Assembly (NCBI GenBank): GCA_021203705.1
Contig: JAJQAR010000251.1
Span: 1 to 5,891, forward strand
Length of the DNA stretch: 5,891 nt
Source of the DNA: Prevotella sp.
Lineage (GTDB): Bacteria; Bacteroidota; Bacteroidia; Bacteroidales; Bacteroidaceae
Reading direction: 5' to 3'
Positions 1 through 5,891 of this stretch are shown here, one piece after another (position 1 is the first letter of the stretch; every line of letters starts with the position of its first letter). The position numbers were made by a program, and so were the translations under genes. Under the pieces are notes generated by a model. The model was not told where the DNA came from, did no database searches, and saw only the letters and a list, made by a program, of their open reading frames with translations.

Positions 1-359
1 TTATATGGTAGGGGGTGGTTAGCGTCGTGGATGATGCATTTCCCGTTTACATTGATAGGTTCAAAACCCTCATCTTCCCATACCTTGTTCCAGTTCTTGT
101 ATTCAGCCGCCTCCAAAGTGTAGGATATCTCTATGTTTTCGAAAGGAAAAGATGATATTATCTCATCAAGAGCCGGCTTATCGAGAGCCTGTTTCTGAAC
201 GTATCCGTTAATAGTTCCATTCTCATTTTCATCGAATGATTCAAATCCCGTATCACCAGCCATTCCACAAAGCACGTCTTTTGCAGCTTGCAATAATGTT
301 GATTCAATTGTCTTCCCGTCTTTACTTGCGATATTGAATATAGCCTTGAAGTACTCCAT
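1..359 (-). CDS. prmA: Ribosomal protein L11 methyltransferase, N-terminal part (cut by window edge)
   Basis: An uninterrupted minus-strand frame starts with ATG at 359-357 and runs off the left edge, giving 119 residues without a stop. PrmA trimethylates ribosomal protein L11 in the cytoplasm using S-adenosylmethionine. Seen: an N-terminal segment with GDTGFESF (residues 35-42), then NWNKVWE (about 89-95) followed by a GFEPINV stretch. This matches the L11-binding domain and linker of PrmA, where E. coli has a comparable D-W-x-x-x-W-x-x-x-F-x-P pattern. The Rossmann methyltransferase domain with the SAM-binding GTGxH motif should lie beyond the edge, so roughly 40% of a typical ~280-residue protein is visible. 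The start is the only ATG near the frame's upstream end; the leader is A-rich with no Shine-Dalgarno sequence. It is divergent from the secreted-protein gene. Family assignment rests on recalled sequence similarity. Confidence 0.87.
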   Translation of the reverse strand, partial: MEYFKAIFNIASKDGKTIESTLLQAAKDVLCGMAGDTGFESFDENENGTINGYVQKQALDKPALDEIISSFPFENIEISYTLEAAEYKNWNKVWEDEGFEPINVNGKCIIHDANHPLPY

Positions 360-378
360 TTTCTTGTTAAAAACTGTG

Positions 379-386
379 CAAATGTA
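379..386 (-). promoter_or_regulatory. Candidate Bacteroidetes -7 element for prmA
   Basis: On the minus strand this reads TACATTTG, a full match to the Bacteroidetes -7 consensus TAnnTTTG. It ends 19 bases before the prmA ATG, which would give a leader of about a dozen bases. The -33 element is poor: the nearest TTG (complement of 409-411) lies 22 bp upstream instead of the usual 19-20. Confidence 0.4.
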
Positions 387-428
387 TAAAAATTAGGGGA
401 AATCCTATCAAGGTTTAGAGTTTTTCCC

Positions 429-460
429 TAAATTTGCAAGTAGAATAGAAAGTAACTTTG
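429..460 (+). promoter_or_regulatory. Candidate promoter(s) for the secreted-protein/porin operon
   Basis: Two perfect TAnnTTTG matches lie here: TAAATTTG at 429-436 and TAACTTTG at 453-460. Neither has an ideally spaced -33 TTTG. For the second, the TTTG at 433-436 is 16 bp upstream, a little short. The second would start a transcript near 466, just ahead of the GGAGG at 472-476. Either or both may be used. The region also sits between divergent genes, so shared control with prmA is possible. Confidence 0.45.
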
Positions 461-484
461 CTTATAAATATGGAGGCAAGAATT

Positions 485-1381
485 ATGAAAAGGTTAGTTT
501 TCTTTACGCTATTCTTTGGCTTGTTGTCAGCAGGTGCATTCGCACAGGATGACATGTATTTCAAGCCAAGTAAGAAGAATAGTACAAATAATAAGACAAC
601 GTATCAAAGCTCAACGGTGGAGCGTGTATATAACAGCTCCCCAAGAGACGTTGACGAGTACAACCGTATGGGAAATTTCGAGAGCAGTTACAGTGTTTTG
701 GATTCCGATTCCATTATGAGTGATGTCATAGAATTGTATCCGGATAGTGTGTATGCAGCCATGTCTGACAGTTTGGTTGAGTATGATGATGACGCATATA
801 TCGATGATATACCATACGATGAAGATGAGGATTACTCGTGCAGCAGAAGAATGAGCCGTTTTGATGATTTCTATTGGTGCGACCCATGGTATTGTGGATG
901 GTACGGACCTTACTATTATTCACGCTACTGGTGGTTTGACCCGTGGTATGATCCGTGGTTCTATGGATATTATGGCTGGTACGGTTGGTATTATCCGTCG
1001 TATTGGTATGGCGGCGGTTTTGCCTATCGTGGCTATCCTGGTACGAGAAATCATGGCAGGTTGAACGCAGGAATTGGCAGAGGCAACTTCAATGGACGTC
1101 GTACGGCAGGAAGCAGTGCAAATGCTGTCAATAGTCGTTACAATGGCATGAACCGTTCTAATGGCAGTTTCAATGGCAGCCGGCAGAGTAATACGTATTC
1201 TCGTCAGAACACGCGAACATCACCGACGTATAACAACAATTCTTTCAATGGAAGTCGCAGTAACAGTAGCTTTGGCGGCAGTAGAGGTGGCAGCTTCGGT
1301 GGCAGTCGTGGTGGTTCCTTCGGCGGTGGCAGTCGTGGCGGCGGAGGAGGCGGTCACTTTGGTGGAGGCGGAAGACGATAA
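485..1381 (+). CDS. Secreted low-complexity protein: acidic segment, Trp/Tyr-rich block, Gly/Ser/Arg repeat tail (function unknown)
   Basis: A 298-residue protein. I do not recognise a named family. The ATG at 485 is chosen over in-frame upstream TTG (458) and ATG (470) because GGAGG at 472-476 lies 8 bases before it, and the protein then opens with a clean signal peptide (KR, then a hydrophobic run, cleavage likely after AFA at residue 20, before QDD). Domains: a Ser/Asn-rich segment (about 28-75); an acidic stretch (about 100-117, DDDAYIDDIPYDEDEDY); a block at 130-175 in which 26 of 46 residues are Trp or Tyr, with DPW three times (133, 152, 156); then an Asn/Ser/Arg/Gly-rich region ending in SFGGSRGG repeats and GGGGRR. 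Cysteines sit at 119, 132 and 137. No lipobox and no later membrane span is evident. It is followed 22 bp on by an outer-membrane porin gene, so it is likely exported to the periplasm or surface and works near that barrel. A structural, adhesive or ligand-binding role is inference only. Confidence 0.8.
   Translation: MKRLVFFTLFFGLLSAGAFAQDDMYFKPSKKNSTNNKTTYQSSTVERVYNSSPRDVDEYNRMGNFESSYSVLDSDSIMSDVIELYPDSVYAAMSDSLVEYDDDAYIDDIPYDEDEDYSCSRRMSRFDDFYWCDPWYCGWYGPYYYSRYWWFDPWYDPWFYGYYGWYGWYYPSYWYGGGFAYRGYPGTRNHGRLNAGIGRGNFNGRRTAGSSANAVNSRYNGMNRSNGSFNGSRQSNTYSRQNTRTSPTYNNNSFNGSRSNSSFGGSRGGSFGGSRGGSFGGGSRGGGGGGHFGGGGRR
1166..1342 (+). repeat. In-frame degenerate SF(N/G)GSR repeats encoding the Gly-rich tail
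   Basis: Within the secreted-protein gene, the motif SFNGSR/SFGGSR occurs at residues 228-233, 253-258, 262-267 and 270-275, and as SFGGGSR at 278-284. The last three are tandem units of 24, 24 and 27 bp (1268-1291, 1292-1315, 1316-1342). Codons vary between units (agt/agc, cgt/aga), so the repeats are kept at the protein level and are not a fresh DNA duplication. Confidence 0.75.
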
Positions 1382-1403
1382 ATGAATTTTATTTTTAATG
1401 ATT

Positions 1404-2981
1404 ATGAAGAGAATTTTATCAATATCATTGTTTTGTATCCTTGCCATATCTCTTTCGGCACAGGAGACATACGAGAATGCTAATATTGTGGGTGAGGACC
1501 TCAACGGTACGGCACGATATGTCGGTATGGGCGGTGCTATGGATGCCCTCGGCGCAGATATTTCCACTATTGGCACTAACCCTGCAGGTATCGGATTGTT
1601 CCGCCATTCAACGGCAAACGTGTCTTTCGGCTTTGTTTCACAACAGGGCACGGAGAGTTTTGCCAACGGCAATAAGACGACTATGAGTTTTGACCAGGTG
1701 GGTTTCGTGTATTCTCACAAGTCAGGGTACAACTCATTTGTGAACTTTGCGTTTAACTATCACAAGAGCAACAATTTCGACTTTATCCTTTCGGCTGCTG
1801 ATGCTCTTAATGGAGCTTCCCAAAATAAGTTGTCTTACATGAAAGGTGCAGAAGGAGTGTTTGATTTATATAATCAGGGTGGTACATACGTAAGTGGTGA
1901 CAATACCTTTAATCAGGTTGATTACCTTTATTATAATATGTTGCTGGCTGACGATGATGGAAACTTCTACTATAACGATGCCAACAGTTATATGTTTAAC
2001 CGTGCTAACACAGGATATATCGGTGAATATGATTTCAATATAAGCGGAAATGTAAACGACCGTTTTTACTGGGGGATAACATTTGGTTTAAGTGATGTGC
2101 ATTACAAGGCTTACAGTGAATATACTGAAAATCTCTTGGGTAGTTACAACGGTTCTATTGGTAGTGTGCTGCTCTCTGATGAGCGCAGGATAACGGGTAC
2201 AGGCTTCAACATTAAGGCTGGTATTATAGTACGCCCGATAGAATCATCCCCGTTCCGTATCGGTTTGTCTGTTTCCACACCTACATGGTATGACCTTACG
2301 ACAACCAATTATACTATGTTGCAGTTGTCGAATGACTTTGACGCTAACTATGGAAGGTATGACTCCGGGTCAAATGCTGAAGCATACGACTTCTCTCTTT
2401 ACACCCCTTGGAAATTTGGTGTAAGTCTTGGTACTACTTTCGGTAAGTATCTTGCTGTTGGTGCCGTGTATGAATATGATGATTATGCGAAACTCAGTTC
2501 TCGTATAAATGATGGCTATTCTTACGACTGGTATTATGACGCATATTATACTAATACTTCAAGTGACCGCGCTATGAACCGTCATACGAGGCATACATTG
2601 AAAGGTGTGAGTACGCTGAAATTGGGCCTCGAACTAAAACCTTTCGAGAATTTCTCTGTAAGAGTGGGTTACAACTACGTATCTCCGATGTATGATAAGA
2701 ATGGTTACAAGGACGGTACTATCAATTCGCCTGGTTCTTACTACGCTTCCCAGACTGACTATACCAATTGGGGAGCGACCGACAGGTTTACTGCCGGTGT
2801 GGGATATAATTTCGATAAGTTCTCTGTTGACCTCGCTTATCAGTTTACAAAACAGCAGGGTGATTTCTATCCTTTCACAAGTTATTATGGAAGTACAAGC
2901 GAAGACAATAATATTTGCAGTGCTGTACAGGTTAACAACAAGAGACATCAACTTCTTTTGACTTTGGGCTATCACTTTTGA
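1404..2981 (+). CDS. OmpP1/FadL-family outer-membrane beta-barrel transport protein
   Basis: A 525-residue outer-membrane protein. The family forms 14-stranded barrels that pass hydrophobic compounds across the outer membrane; Bacteroidetes members are often labelled hemin receptor or porin, and the substrate cannot be read from sequence. Seen: a signal peptide (MKRILSISLF..., cleavage likely after SLSA at 19, before QETYEN); the family N-terminal signature at about 41-64, GMGGAMDALGADIS followed by TNPAGIG; a long body of alternating aromatic and polar strands rich in Tyr, Asn and Gly; a C-terminal LLTLGYHF ending in Phe, typical of the signal read by the BAM assembly machinery. The start could also be the ATG at 1398 (two residues longer); 1404 gives the more usual MKR start. 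No Shine-Dalgarno sequence is evident. It starts 22 bp after the secreted-protein gene and is probably co-transcribed with it. Confidence 0.85.
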   Translation: MKRILSISLFCILAISLSAQETYENANIVGEDLNGTARYVGMGGAMDALGADISTIGTNPAGIGLFRHSTANVSFGFVSQQGTESFANGNKTTMSFDQVGFVYSHKSGYNSFVNFAFNYHKSNNFDFILSAADALNGASQNKLSYMKGAEGVFDLYNQGGTYVSGDNTFNQVDYLYYNMLLADDDGNFYYNDANSYMFNRANTGYIGEYDFNISGNVNDRFYWGITFGLSDVHYKAYSEYTENLLGSYNGSIGSVLLSDERRITGTGFNIKAGIIVRPIESSPFRIGLSVSTPTWYDLTTTNYTMLQLSNDFDANYGRYDSGSNAEAYDFSLYTPWKFGVSLGTTFGKYLAVGAVYEYDDYAKLSSRINDGYSYDWYYDAYYTNTSSDRAMNRHTRHTLKGVSTLKLGLELKPFENFSVRVGYNYVSPMYDKNGYKDGTINSPGSYYASQTDYTNWGATDRFTAGVGYNFDKFSVDLAYQFTKQQGDFYPFTSYYGSTSEDNNICSAVQVNNKRHQLLLTLGYHF

Positions 2982-2997
2982 TTTTATATAAAATCTT

Positions 2998-3072
2998 AAT
3001 TGCGGATTACAAGTTTACATTCCATGCTTCAGTATATGTTCTGGACGTGAAGGTGATTTGTAAACCGCAATT
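2998..3072. repeat. Imperfect 15-bp inverted repeat with 45-base loop between porin gene and nspC
   Basis: The left arm AATTGCGGATTACAA (2998-3012) pairs with the right arm TTGTAAACCGCAATT (3058-3072) over 14 of 15 positions; the single mismatch is 3006 against 3064. Inside the loop, CTTCA (3027-3031) can pair with TGAAG (3048-3052). The element starts 16 bp after the porin stop and ends 16 bp before the nspC ATG, and a T-rich run follows the right arm. It could be a terminator for the porin operon, a leader structure of nspC, or a small repeat-type insertion. The long loop makes a simple terminator less convincing. Confidence 0.65.
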
Positions 3073-3088
3073 TTATTTGTTTTAGATT

Positions 3089-4246
3089 ATGCAGTGGAAT
3101 TTCGAAAAACCGTGTTACGTTTTAGAGGAGCCTCTGTTGAGGAATAATCTGCAACTCATCAAGAGTATTGCGGATGAGGTTGATGTGGAGTTTATCCTCG
3201 CTTTCAAGGCTTACGCCCTGTGGAAGACATTCCCTATTTTCAGAGATTATATCAACGCCACTACCGCCAGCTCTCTGTTCGAGGCTCGTTTAGCGTTCGA
3301 GGAGTTTGGAGCGAAAGCGCATACCTATTCCCCTGCATATACTGATTATGATATAGAGGAGATAGCACGTTATTCCTCACATCTTACATTCAACTCGCTT
3401 TCTCAATATTTTTGCTACCATGAAAAGGCAAAGACTGCCAATAGTGAGTTGTGTTTCGGCTTGCGTATAAATCCGGAATATTCGGAGATAGGGACCATGC
3501 TGTATAACCCCTGTGCGCCAGGTTCCCGTTTTGGTGTTCTTGCTAAGGATTTGCCTGATTTGTTGCCTTCGGATATAGAGGGCTTCCATTTCCACTGCCA
3601 TTGTGAGAGTGGCTCTGATGTTTTGGAAAGAACATTAGTCCATGTGGAGGAGAAATTCTCAAGGTGGTTTGGTCAGATTAAGTGGATTAACTTCGGGGGC
3701 GGTCATCTTGTTACACGCAAGGATTATGATATTCCTCTTTTGATGAAAATCCTGAAAGGTTTTCATGGTAGGTATCCTCATCTGAAAATAATTTTGGAAC
3801 CTGGCAGTGCTTTCGGTTGGCAGACTGGTTGTCTTGTTTCGCAAGTTATCGACATTGTGGAAAATCATGGGATAAAGACAGCCATTTTGAATGTAAGTTT
3901 TACTTGTCACATGCCTGATTGTTTGGAAATGCCGTATATGCCGGCGGTGCGTGGGGCAGAGACTTTGGAAGGGAATATCCGTGAGGATGTGTTGCATGAG
4001 CCAACTGTTTACCGTCTTGGCGGCAACAGTTGTCTGTCGGGTGATTTTATGGGGATGTGGAGATTTCATGAACCGTTGAATGTCGGTGACAGTGTGATTT
4101 TTGAGGATATGCTCCATTACACTACTGTCAAGACAAATATGTTCAATGGTATAAGCCACCCTTCAATAGCTCTTCTGCATACCGATGGGACATTAGAAAT
4201 GCTGAGGGAATATAGTTATGAAGACTATAAAGCACGTATGGATTGA
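3089..4246 (+). CDS. nspC: Carboxynorspermidine/carboxyspermidine decarboxylase
   Basis: A 385-residue cytoplasmic PLP enzyme of the alanine-racemase/ornithine-decarboxylase fold. NspC decarboxylates carboxy(nor)spermidine to (nor)spermidine, the last step of the aspartate-semialdehyde route to polyamines. In gut Bacteroidetes the product is expected to be spermidine. Seen: the PLP lysine K40 in ILAFKAYA near the N terminus; ASSLFEARLAF (60-70); HFHCHCESG (167-175); the phosphate-binding glycines NFGGGH (201-206); EPGSAFGWQTG (237-247); and the conserved GGNSCLSGD (311-319), whose C315 and D319 are expected at the active site from the dimer partner. Length is normal for the family and the frame is intact. 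The ATG at 3089 is chosen because the family N-terminal segment (CYVLEEPLLRNN) follows at once; there is no Shine-Dalgarno sequence. The partner gene for carboxyspermidine dehydrogenase is not in this window. Confidence 0.93.
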   Translation: MQWNFEKPCYVLEEPLLRNNLQLIKSIADEVDVEFILAFKAYALWKTFPIFRDYINATTASSLFEARLAFEEFGAKAHTYSPAYTDYDIEEIARYSSHLTFNSLSQYFCYHEKAKTANSELCFGLRINPEYSEIGTMLYNPCAPGSRFGVLAKDLPDLLPSDIEGFHFHCHCESGSDVLERTLVHVEEKFSRWFGQIKWINFGGGHLVTRKDYDIPLLMKILKGFHGRYPHLKIILEPGSAFGWQTGCLVSQVIDIVENHGIKTAILNVSFTCHMPDCLEMPYMPAVRGAETLEGNIREDVLHEPTVYRLGGNSCLSGDFMGMWRFHEPLNVGDSVIFEDMLHYTTVKTNMFNGISHPSIALLHTDGTLEMLREYSYEDYKARMD

Positions 4247-4297
4247 TCTTTAAGACAGTCATAAAAAATTACGGTGTCAAAAAAATCAAAGAAAATT

Positions 4298-4328
4298 TTT
4301 GTGCATTAAGGAAAAAGCACTATCTTTG
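4298..4328 (+). promoter_or_regulatory. Bacteroidetes sigma-ABfr-type promoter of the tRNA cluster
   Basis: TTTG at 4298-4301, a 19-base spacer, then TATCTTTG at 4321-4328. This is an exact fit to the primary Bacteroidetes promoter (-33 TTTG, -7 TAnnTTTG). Transcription should start near 4335, about 36 bases ahead of the first tRNA. The flanks are A/T-rich, as expected for a strong stable-RNA promoter. Confidence 0.82.
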
Positions 4329-4370
4329 CAACCGCATTTAGTGAAATGCTTGTTCTTTATGAATAATTTT

Positions 4371-4443
<73 letters not shown>

Positions 4444-4447
4444 CCCA

Positions 4448-4598
4448 CATTTTGGATAAACGGCACTGAGAAGGATTTTTTCTTTCTTGTATTGGATGAA
4501 GCCCAGGTGGCGGAATTGGTAGACGCGCACGTTTCAGGTGCGTGTGTTTAACGGCGTGCAGGTTCGAGTCCTGTTCTGGGCACGATTTATCCAAAATG
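4448..4598. repeat. 13-bp perfect inverted repeat bracketing tRNA-Leu(CAG)
   Basis: CATTTTGGATAAA at 4448-4460 is the exact reverse complement of TTTATCCAAAATG at 4586-4598. The left arm begins 4 bases after the first tRNA-Gly and lies 40 bases before tRNA-Leu(CAG); the right arm begins 3 bases after that tRNA's end. In the precursor RNA the arms could pair and hold the tRNA in a closed loop, as processing stems do. Confidence 0.8.
4501..4582 (+). tRNA. tRNA-Leu(CAG)
   Basis: An 82-base class II tRNA with a long variable arm. Acceptor GCCCAGG (4501-4507) pairs with TCTGGGC (4575-4581); discriminator A73 (4582) is a leucine identity base. Anticodon stem CACGT/GCGTG encloses the loop with anticodon CAG at 4535-4537 (reads CUG). 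The D-arm (GCGGAATTGGTAGACGC) is typical of bacterial tRNA-Leu; the T-arm is GCAGG-TTCGAGT-CCTGT. CCA is not encoded: CGA follows the discriminator. Confidence 0.96.
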
Positions 4599-4611
4599 AT
4601 TTACTTACGAT

Positions 4612-4698
4612 GGAGAGGTGGCGGAATTGGTAGACGCGCTACTTTGAGGGGGTAGTGAAAGTGTTTTCGTGGGAGTTCGAGTCTCCTCCTCTTCACCA
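4612..4698 (+). tRNA. tRNA-Leu(GAG), with encoded CCA
   Basis: A class II tRNA. Acceptor GGAGAGG (4612-4618) pairs with CCTCTTC (4688-4694), including one G-U pair; discriminator A at 4695. Anticodon stem CTACT/GGTAG encloses loop TTGAGGG with anticodon GAG at 4646-4648 (reads CUC and CUU). The variable arm folds as GAAA-gtgt-TTTC (4657-4668). The T-arm is GGGAG-TTCGAGT-CTCCT. CCA follows directly at 4696-4698, so this is the only tRNA of the four with an encoded 3' end. Without CCA the gene ends at 4695. Confidence 0.95.
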
Positions 4699-4716
4699 AT
4701 ATTGATTATCTTTGTT

Positions 4717-4789
<73 letters not shown>

Positions 4790-4825
4790 CAGTATTTGAA
4801 TTTTTCAAAAACGCAAAACACAATA

Positions 4826-5374
4826 ATGAATTTATATTTGAGATACTTTGATAAAGAGGCATTGGTAACAAATGTCAATGATGCTATTGCCTTTTTAAGT
4901 ACTATAGAGGAAATATCCATGACCCGTGACTTGGAGGAAGACATTAGGGAATATGCTGCAAGTGATGTTTACTATCCAAAACGTTATAAAATCCGTCCCC
5001 GTGTTTATTTCATTATCATCAAGACGGAGGCAGCCACGATGATGGATTTCAAGCAGAAGAAAGCTCTGCGCACTAACGTATCTCCTAATGAAGAACAAAG
5101 GAATATAGTTTCGCCTGTTATTGCTCACCTCAACGAGGAAAGAGCCGGCTGGTATGAGGGGACACTCGATTTTAAAAGAGTTGTTCTTGTACCAGTAACG
5201 GGGAAACATGAATACCGTGACACTCATTTCGTGGCAAATTGCAAGGCAATGTCGGGTATTGACTGCTACAACCGCATTGTTGAGCATCTGCGCACACGTG
5301 TCGATCCGCGTAGCCAGTTTCCTTCAGCTAAGGGGAAGAATTTTAAGTTCAAGTATTTGGGAATGTGGAAATAA
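4826..5374 (+). CDS. Conserved-looking cytoplasmic protein of unknown function next to ssb
   Basis: A 182-residue protein; I recall similar uncharacterised proteins in Bacteroidales but no function. The ATG at 4826 is chosen because an upstream extension of the frame would run into the tRNA-Gly gene, and because an A-rich leader typical of the phylum precedes this ATG. There is no signal peptide or membrane helix. Visible: MNLYLRYFDKEALVTNVNDAI at the N terminus (1-21); an acidic helix-like segment (about 34-46); a basic patch PKRYKIRPR (51-59) before a hydrophobic strand VYFIIIKTEAAT (60-71); MDFKQKKALRT (73-83); a Cys pair at 139 and 147; and a strongly basic, aromatic C-terminal tail (KGKNFKFKYLGMWK, 169-182). 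The basic surfaces and the neighbouring ssb make nucleic-acid contact a reasonable guess, but no known domain supports it. It starts 36 bp after the last tRNA with no clear promoter of its own. Confidence 0.8.
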   Translation: MNLYLRYFDKEALVTNVNDAIAFLSTIEEISMTRDLEEDIREYAASDVYYPKRYKIRPRVYFIIIKTEAATMMDFKQKKALRTNVSPNEEQRNIVSPVIAHLNEERAGWYEGTLDFKRVVLVPVTGKHEYRDTHFVANCKAMSGIDCYNRIVEHLRTRVDPRSQFPSAKGKNFKFKYLGMWK

Positions 5375-5438
5375 CTATATTCCCGTGTTTCTACAACACA
5401 ATACAAATTTAAGCAACAATAATCTAATATTAATAATT

Positions 5439-5837
5439 ATGAATAAGATAATGCTTATCGGCAACGTGGGAAAAGACCCTGTTGTACGTTATTATGACAA
5501 AGACCAGGCTGTGGCAACAATTACTCTCGCTACTACTGAGCGTGGCTATACGCTGCAAAACGGAACTCAAGTTCCAGACCGCACCGACTGGCACAACATA
5601 GTGTTTAATCGTGGCTTGGCAAAGGTTGTGGATCGTTATGTGCGTAAGGGCGATAAGTTGTATGTGGATGGCAGAATACATTACCGTACTTACGATGACA
5701 ACAAGGGCATTCGCCACTATGTCACGGAGGTTTATGCGGAAAATATGGAACTGCTTACGCAGAAGTCATCTAAGGATAATGTACAACCGCAGCAGGAAAT
5801 TCCTAACGAACCTGACAATAATAATGCGCCGTTCTAA
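5439..5837 (+). CDS. ssb: Single-stranded DNA-binding protein
   Basis: A 132-residue SSB. It coats single-stranded DNA in replication, recombination and repair, and recruits partner proteins through its C-terminal tip. Seen: one OB fold over about 1-106, with MNKIMLIGNVGKDP (1-14), ATTERGYTLQNGTQVPDRTDWHN (31-53, W51 at the place of a DNA-stacking Trp in E. coli SSB), YVRKGDKLYVDGRI (67-80), RTYDD (83-87) and YVTEVYAENMELL (94-106). A short polar linker follows (about 107-126). The tip reads EPDNNNAPF: the terminal Pro-Phe is kept, but the usual run of Asp before it is replaced by Asn and Ala. The ATG at 5439 is chosen because the OB fold begins there; the frame is open further upstream but overlaps the preceding gene. 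The gap to that gene is 64 bp, AT-rich, without a clear promoter, so co-transcription is likely. Confidence 0.95.
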   Translation: MNKIMLIGNVGKDPVVRYYDKDQAVATITLATTERGYTLQNGTQVPDRTDWHNIVFNRGLAKVVDRYVRKGDKLYVDGRIHYRTYDDNKGIRHYVTEVYAENMELLTQKSSKDNVQPQQEIPNEPDNNNAPF

Positions 5838-5891
5838 GATAGTTGGTTTTACGGTTGCTTGATTAAACCTGATTGATTGTGGCTCTTATCT

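Noticed and set aside
458..484. Longer N terminus for the secreted protein from TTG 458 or ATG 470
   Set aside because: The GGAGG at 472-476 is ideally placed for the ATG at 485, and that start gives a clean signal peptide; the earlier starts add residues ahead of it and overlap a likely promoter.
1220..1672. A 150-residue minus-strand open frame overlapping the secreted-protein and porin genes
   Set aside because: It is antisense to the repeat tail and to the porin signal-peptide region, is rich in Ala/Thr from the mirrored Gly/Ser codons, and has no recognisable domain or start context.
3659..4159. A 166-residue minus-strand open frame inside nspC
   Set aside because: It lies wholly antisense to a well-supported enzyme gene and its composition looks like a shadow of nspC codons.
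4707..4714. TATCTTTG, a perfect -7 match just before the second tRNA-Gly
   Set aside because: A start about 7 bases downstream would fall inside the tRNA, and no -33 TTTG is correctly spaced upstream.
4795..4809. Small palindrome TTTGAA-TTT-TTCAAA after the last tRNA as a terminator
   Set aside because: The stem is six mostly A-T pairs with a 3-base loop and no T tract after it, too weak to end transcription.
5845..5869. GGTTT/AAACC pairing after ssb as a terminator
   Set aside because: Only five pairs with a 15-base loop and no following T run; it is likely to be chance.

Overview
The window looks like chromosomal DNA from a member of the Bacteroidales, most likely a Prevotella or close relative. 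Three things point there. A promoter upstream of the tRNA cluster fits the Bacteroidetes pattern exactly (TTTG, 19 bp, TAnnTTTG). Most genes lack a Shine-Dalgarno sequence and have AT-rich leaders. The PrmA, NspC, FadL-like porin and SSB proteins all have Bacteroidetes-like sequences. These are judgements from memory of the families; no search was run.

Layout. Positions 1-359 (minus strand) hold the 5' part of prmA, the ribosomal protein L11 methyltransferase, cut by the window edge. Divergently, 485-1381 and 1404-2981 form a likely two-gene operon. The first gene encodes a secreted, low-complexity protein with an acidic stretch, a block very rich in Trp and Tyr, and a Gly/Ser/Arg repeat tail. 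The second encodes an OmpP1/FadL-type outer-membrane beta-barrel. After a 107-bp gap carrying a long imperfect inverted repeat comes nspC (3089-4246), the carboxynorspermidine/carboxyspermidine decarboxylase of polyamine synthesis.

A strong promoter (4298-4328) then drives a four-tRNA cluster: Gly(GCC), Leu(CAG), Leu(GAG), Gly(GCC). The two Gly genes are identical. A 13-bp perfect inverted repeat brackets tRNA-Leu(CAG). Only 36 bp after the last tRNA a 182-aa conserved-looking protein of unknown function begins (4826-5374), followed by ssb (5439-5837), encoding single-stranded DNA-binding protein. No convincing promoter or terminator separates these from the tRNAs, so part of their expression may come from the tRNA promoter. 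The last 54 bases hold no gene start that I can support.

Most of the content is core housekeeping. The least explained parts are the aromatic/Gly-rich secreted protein paired with the porin, the two inverted repeats, and the unknown protein next to ssb. No CRISPR array, insertion sequence, phage or defence gene is visible. There is no gene-free stretch longer than 300 bases.
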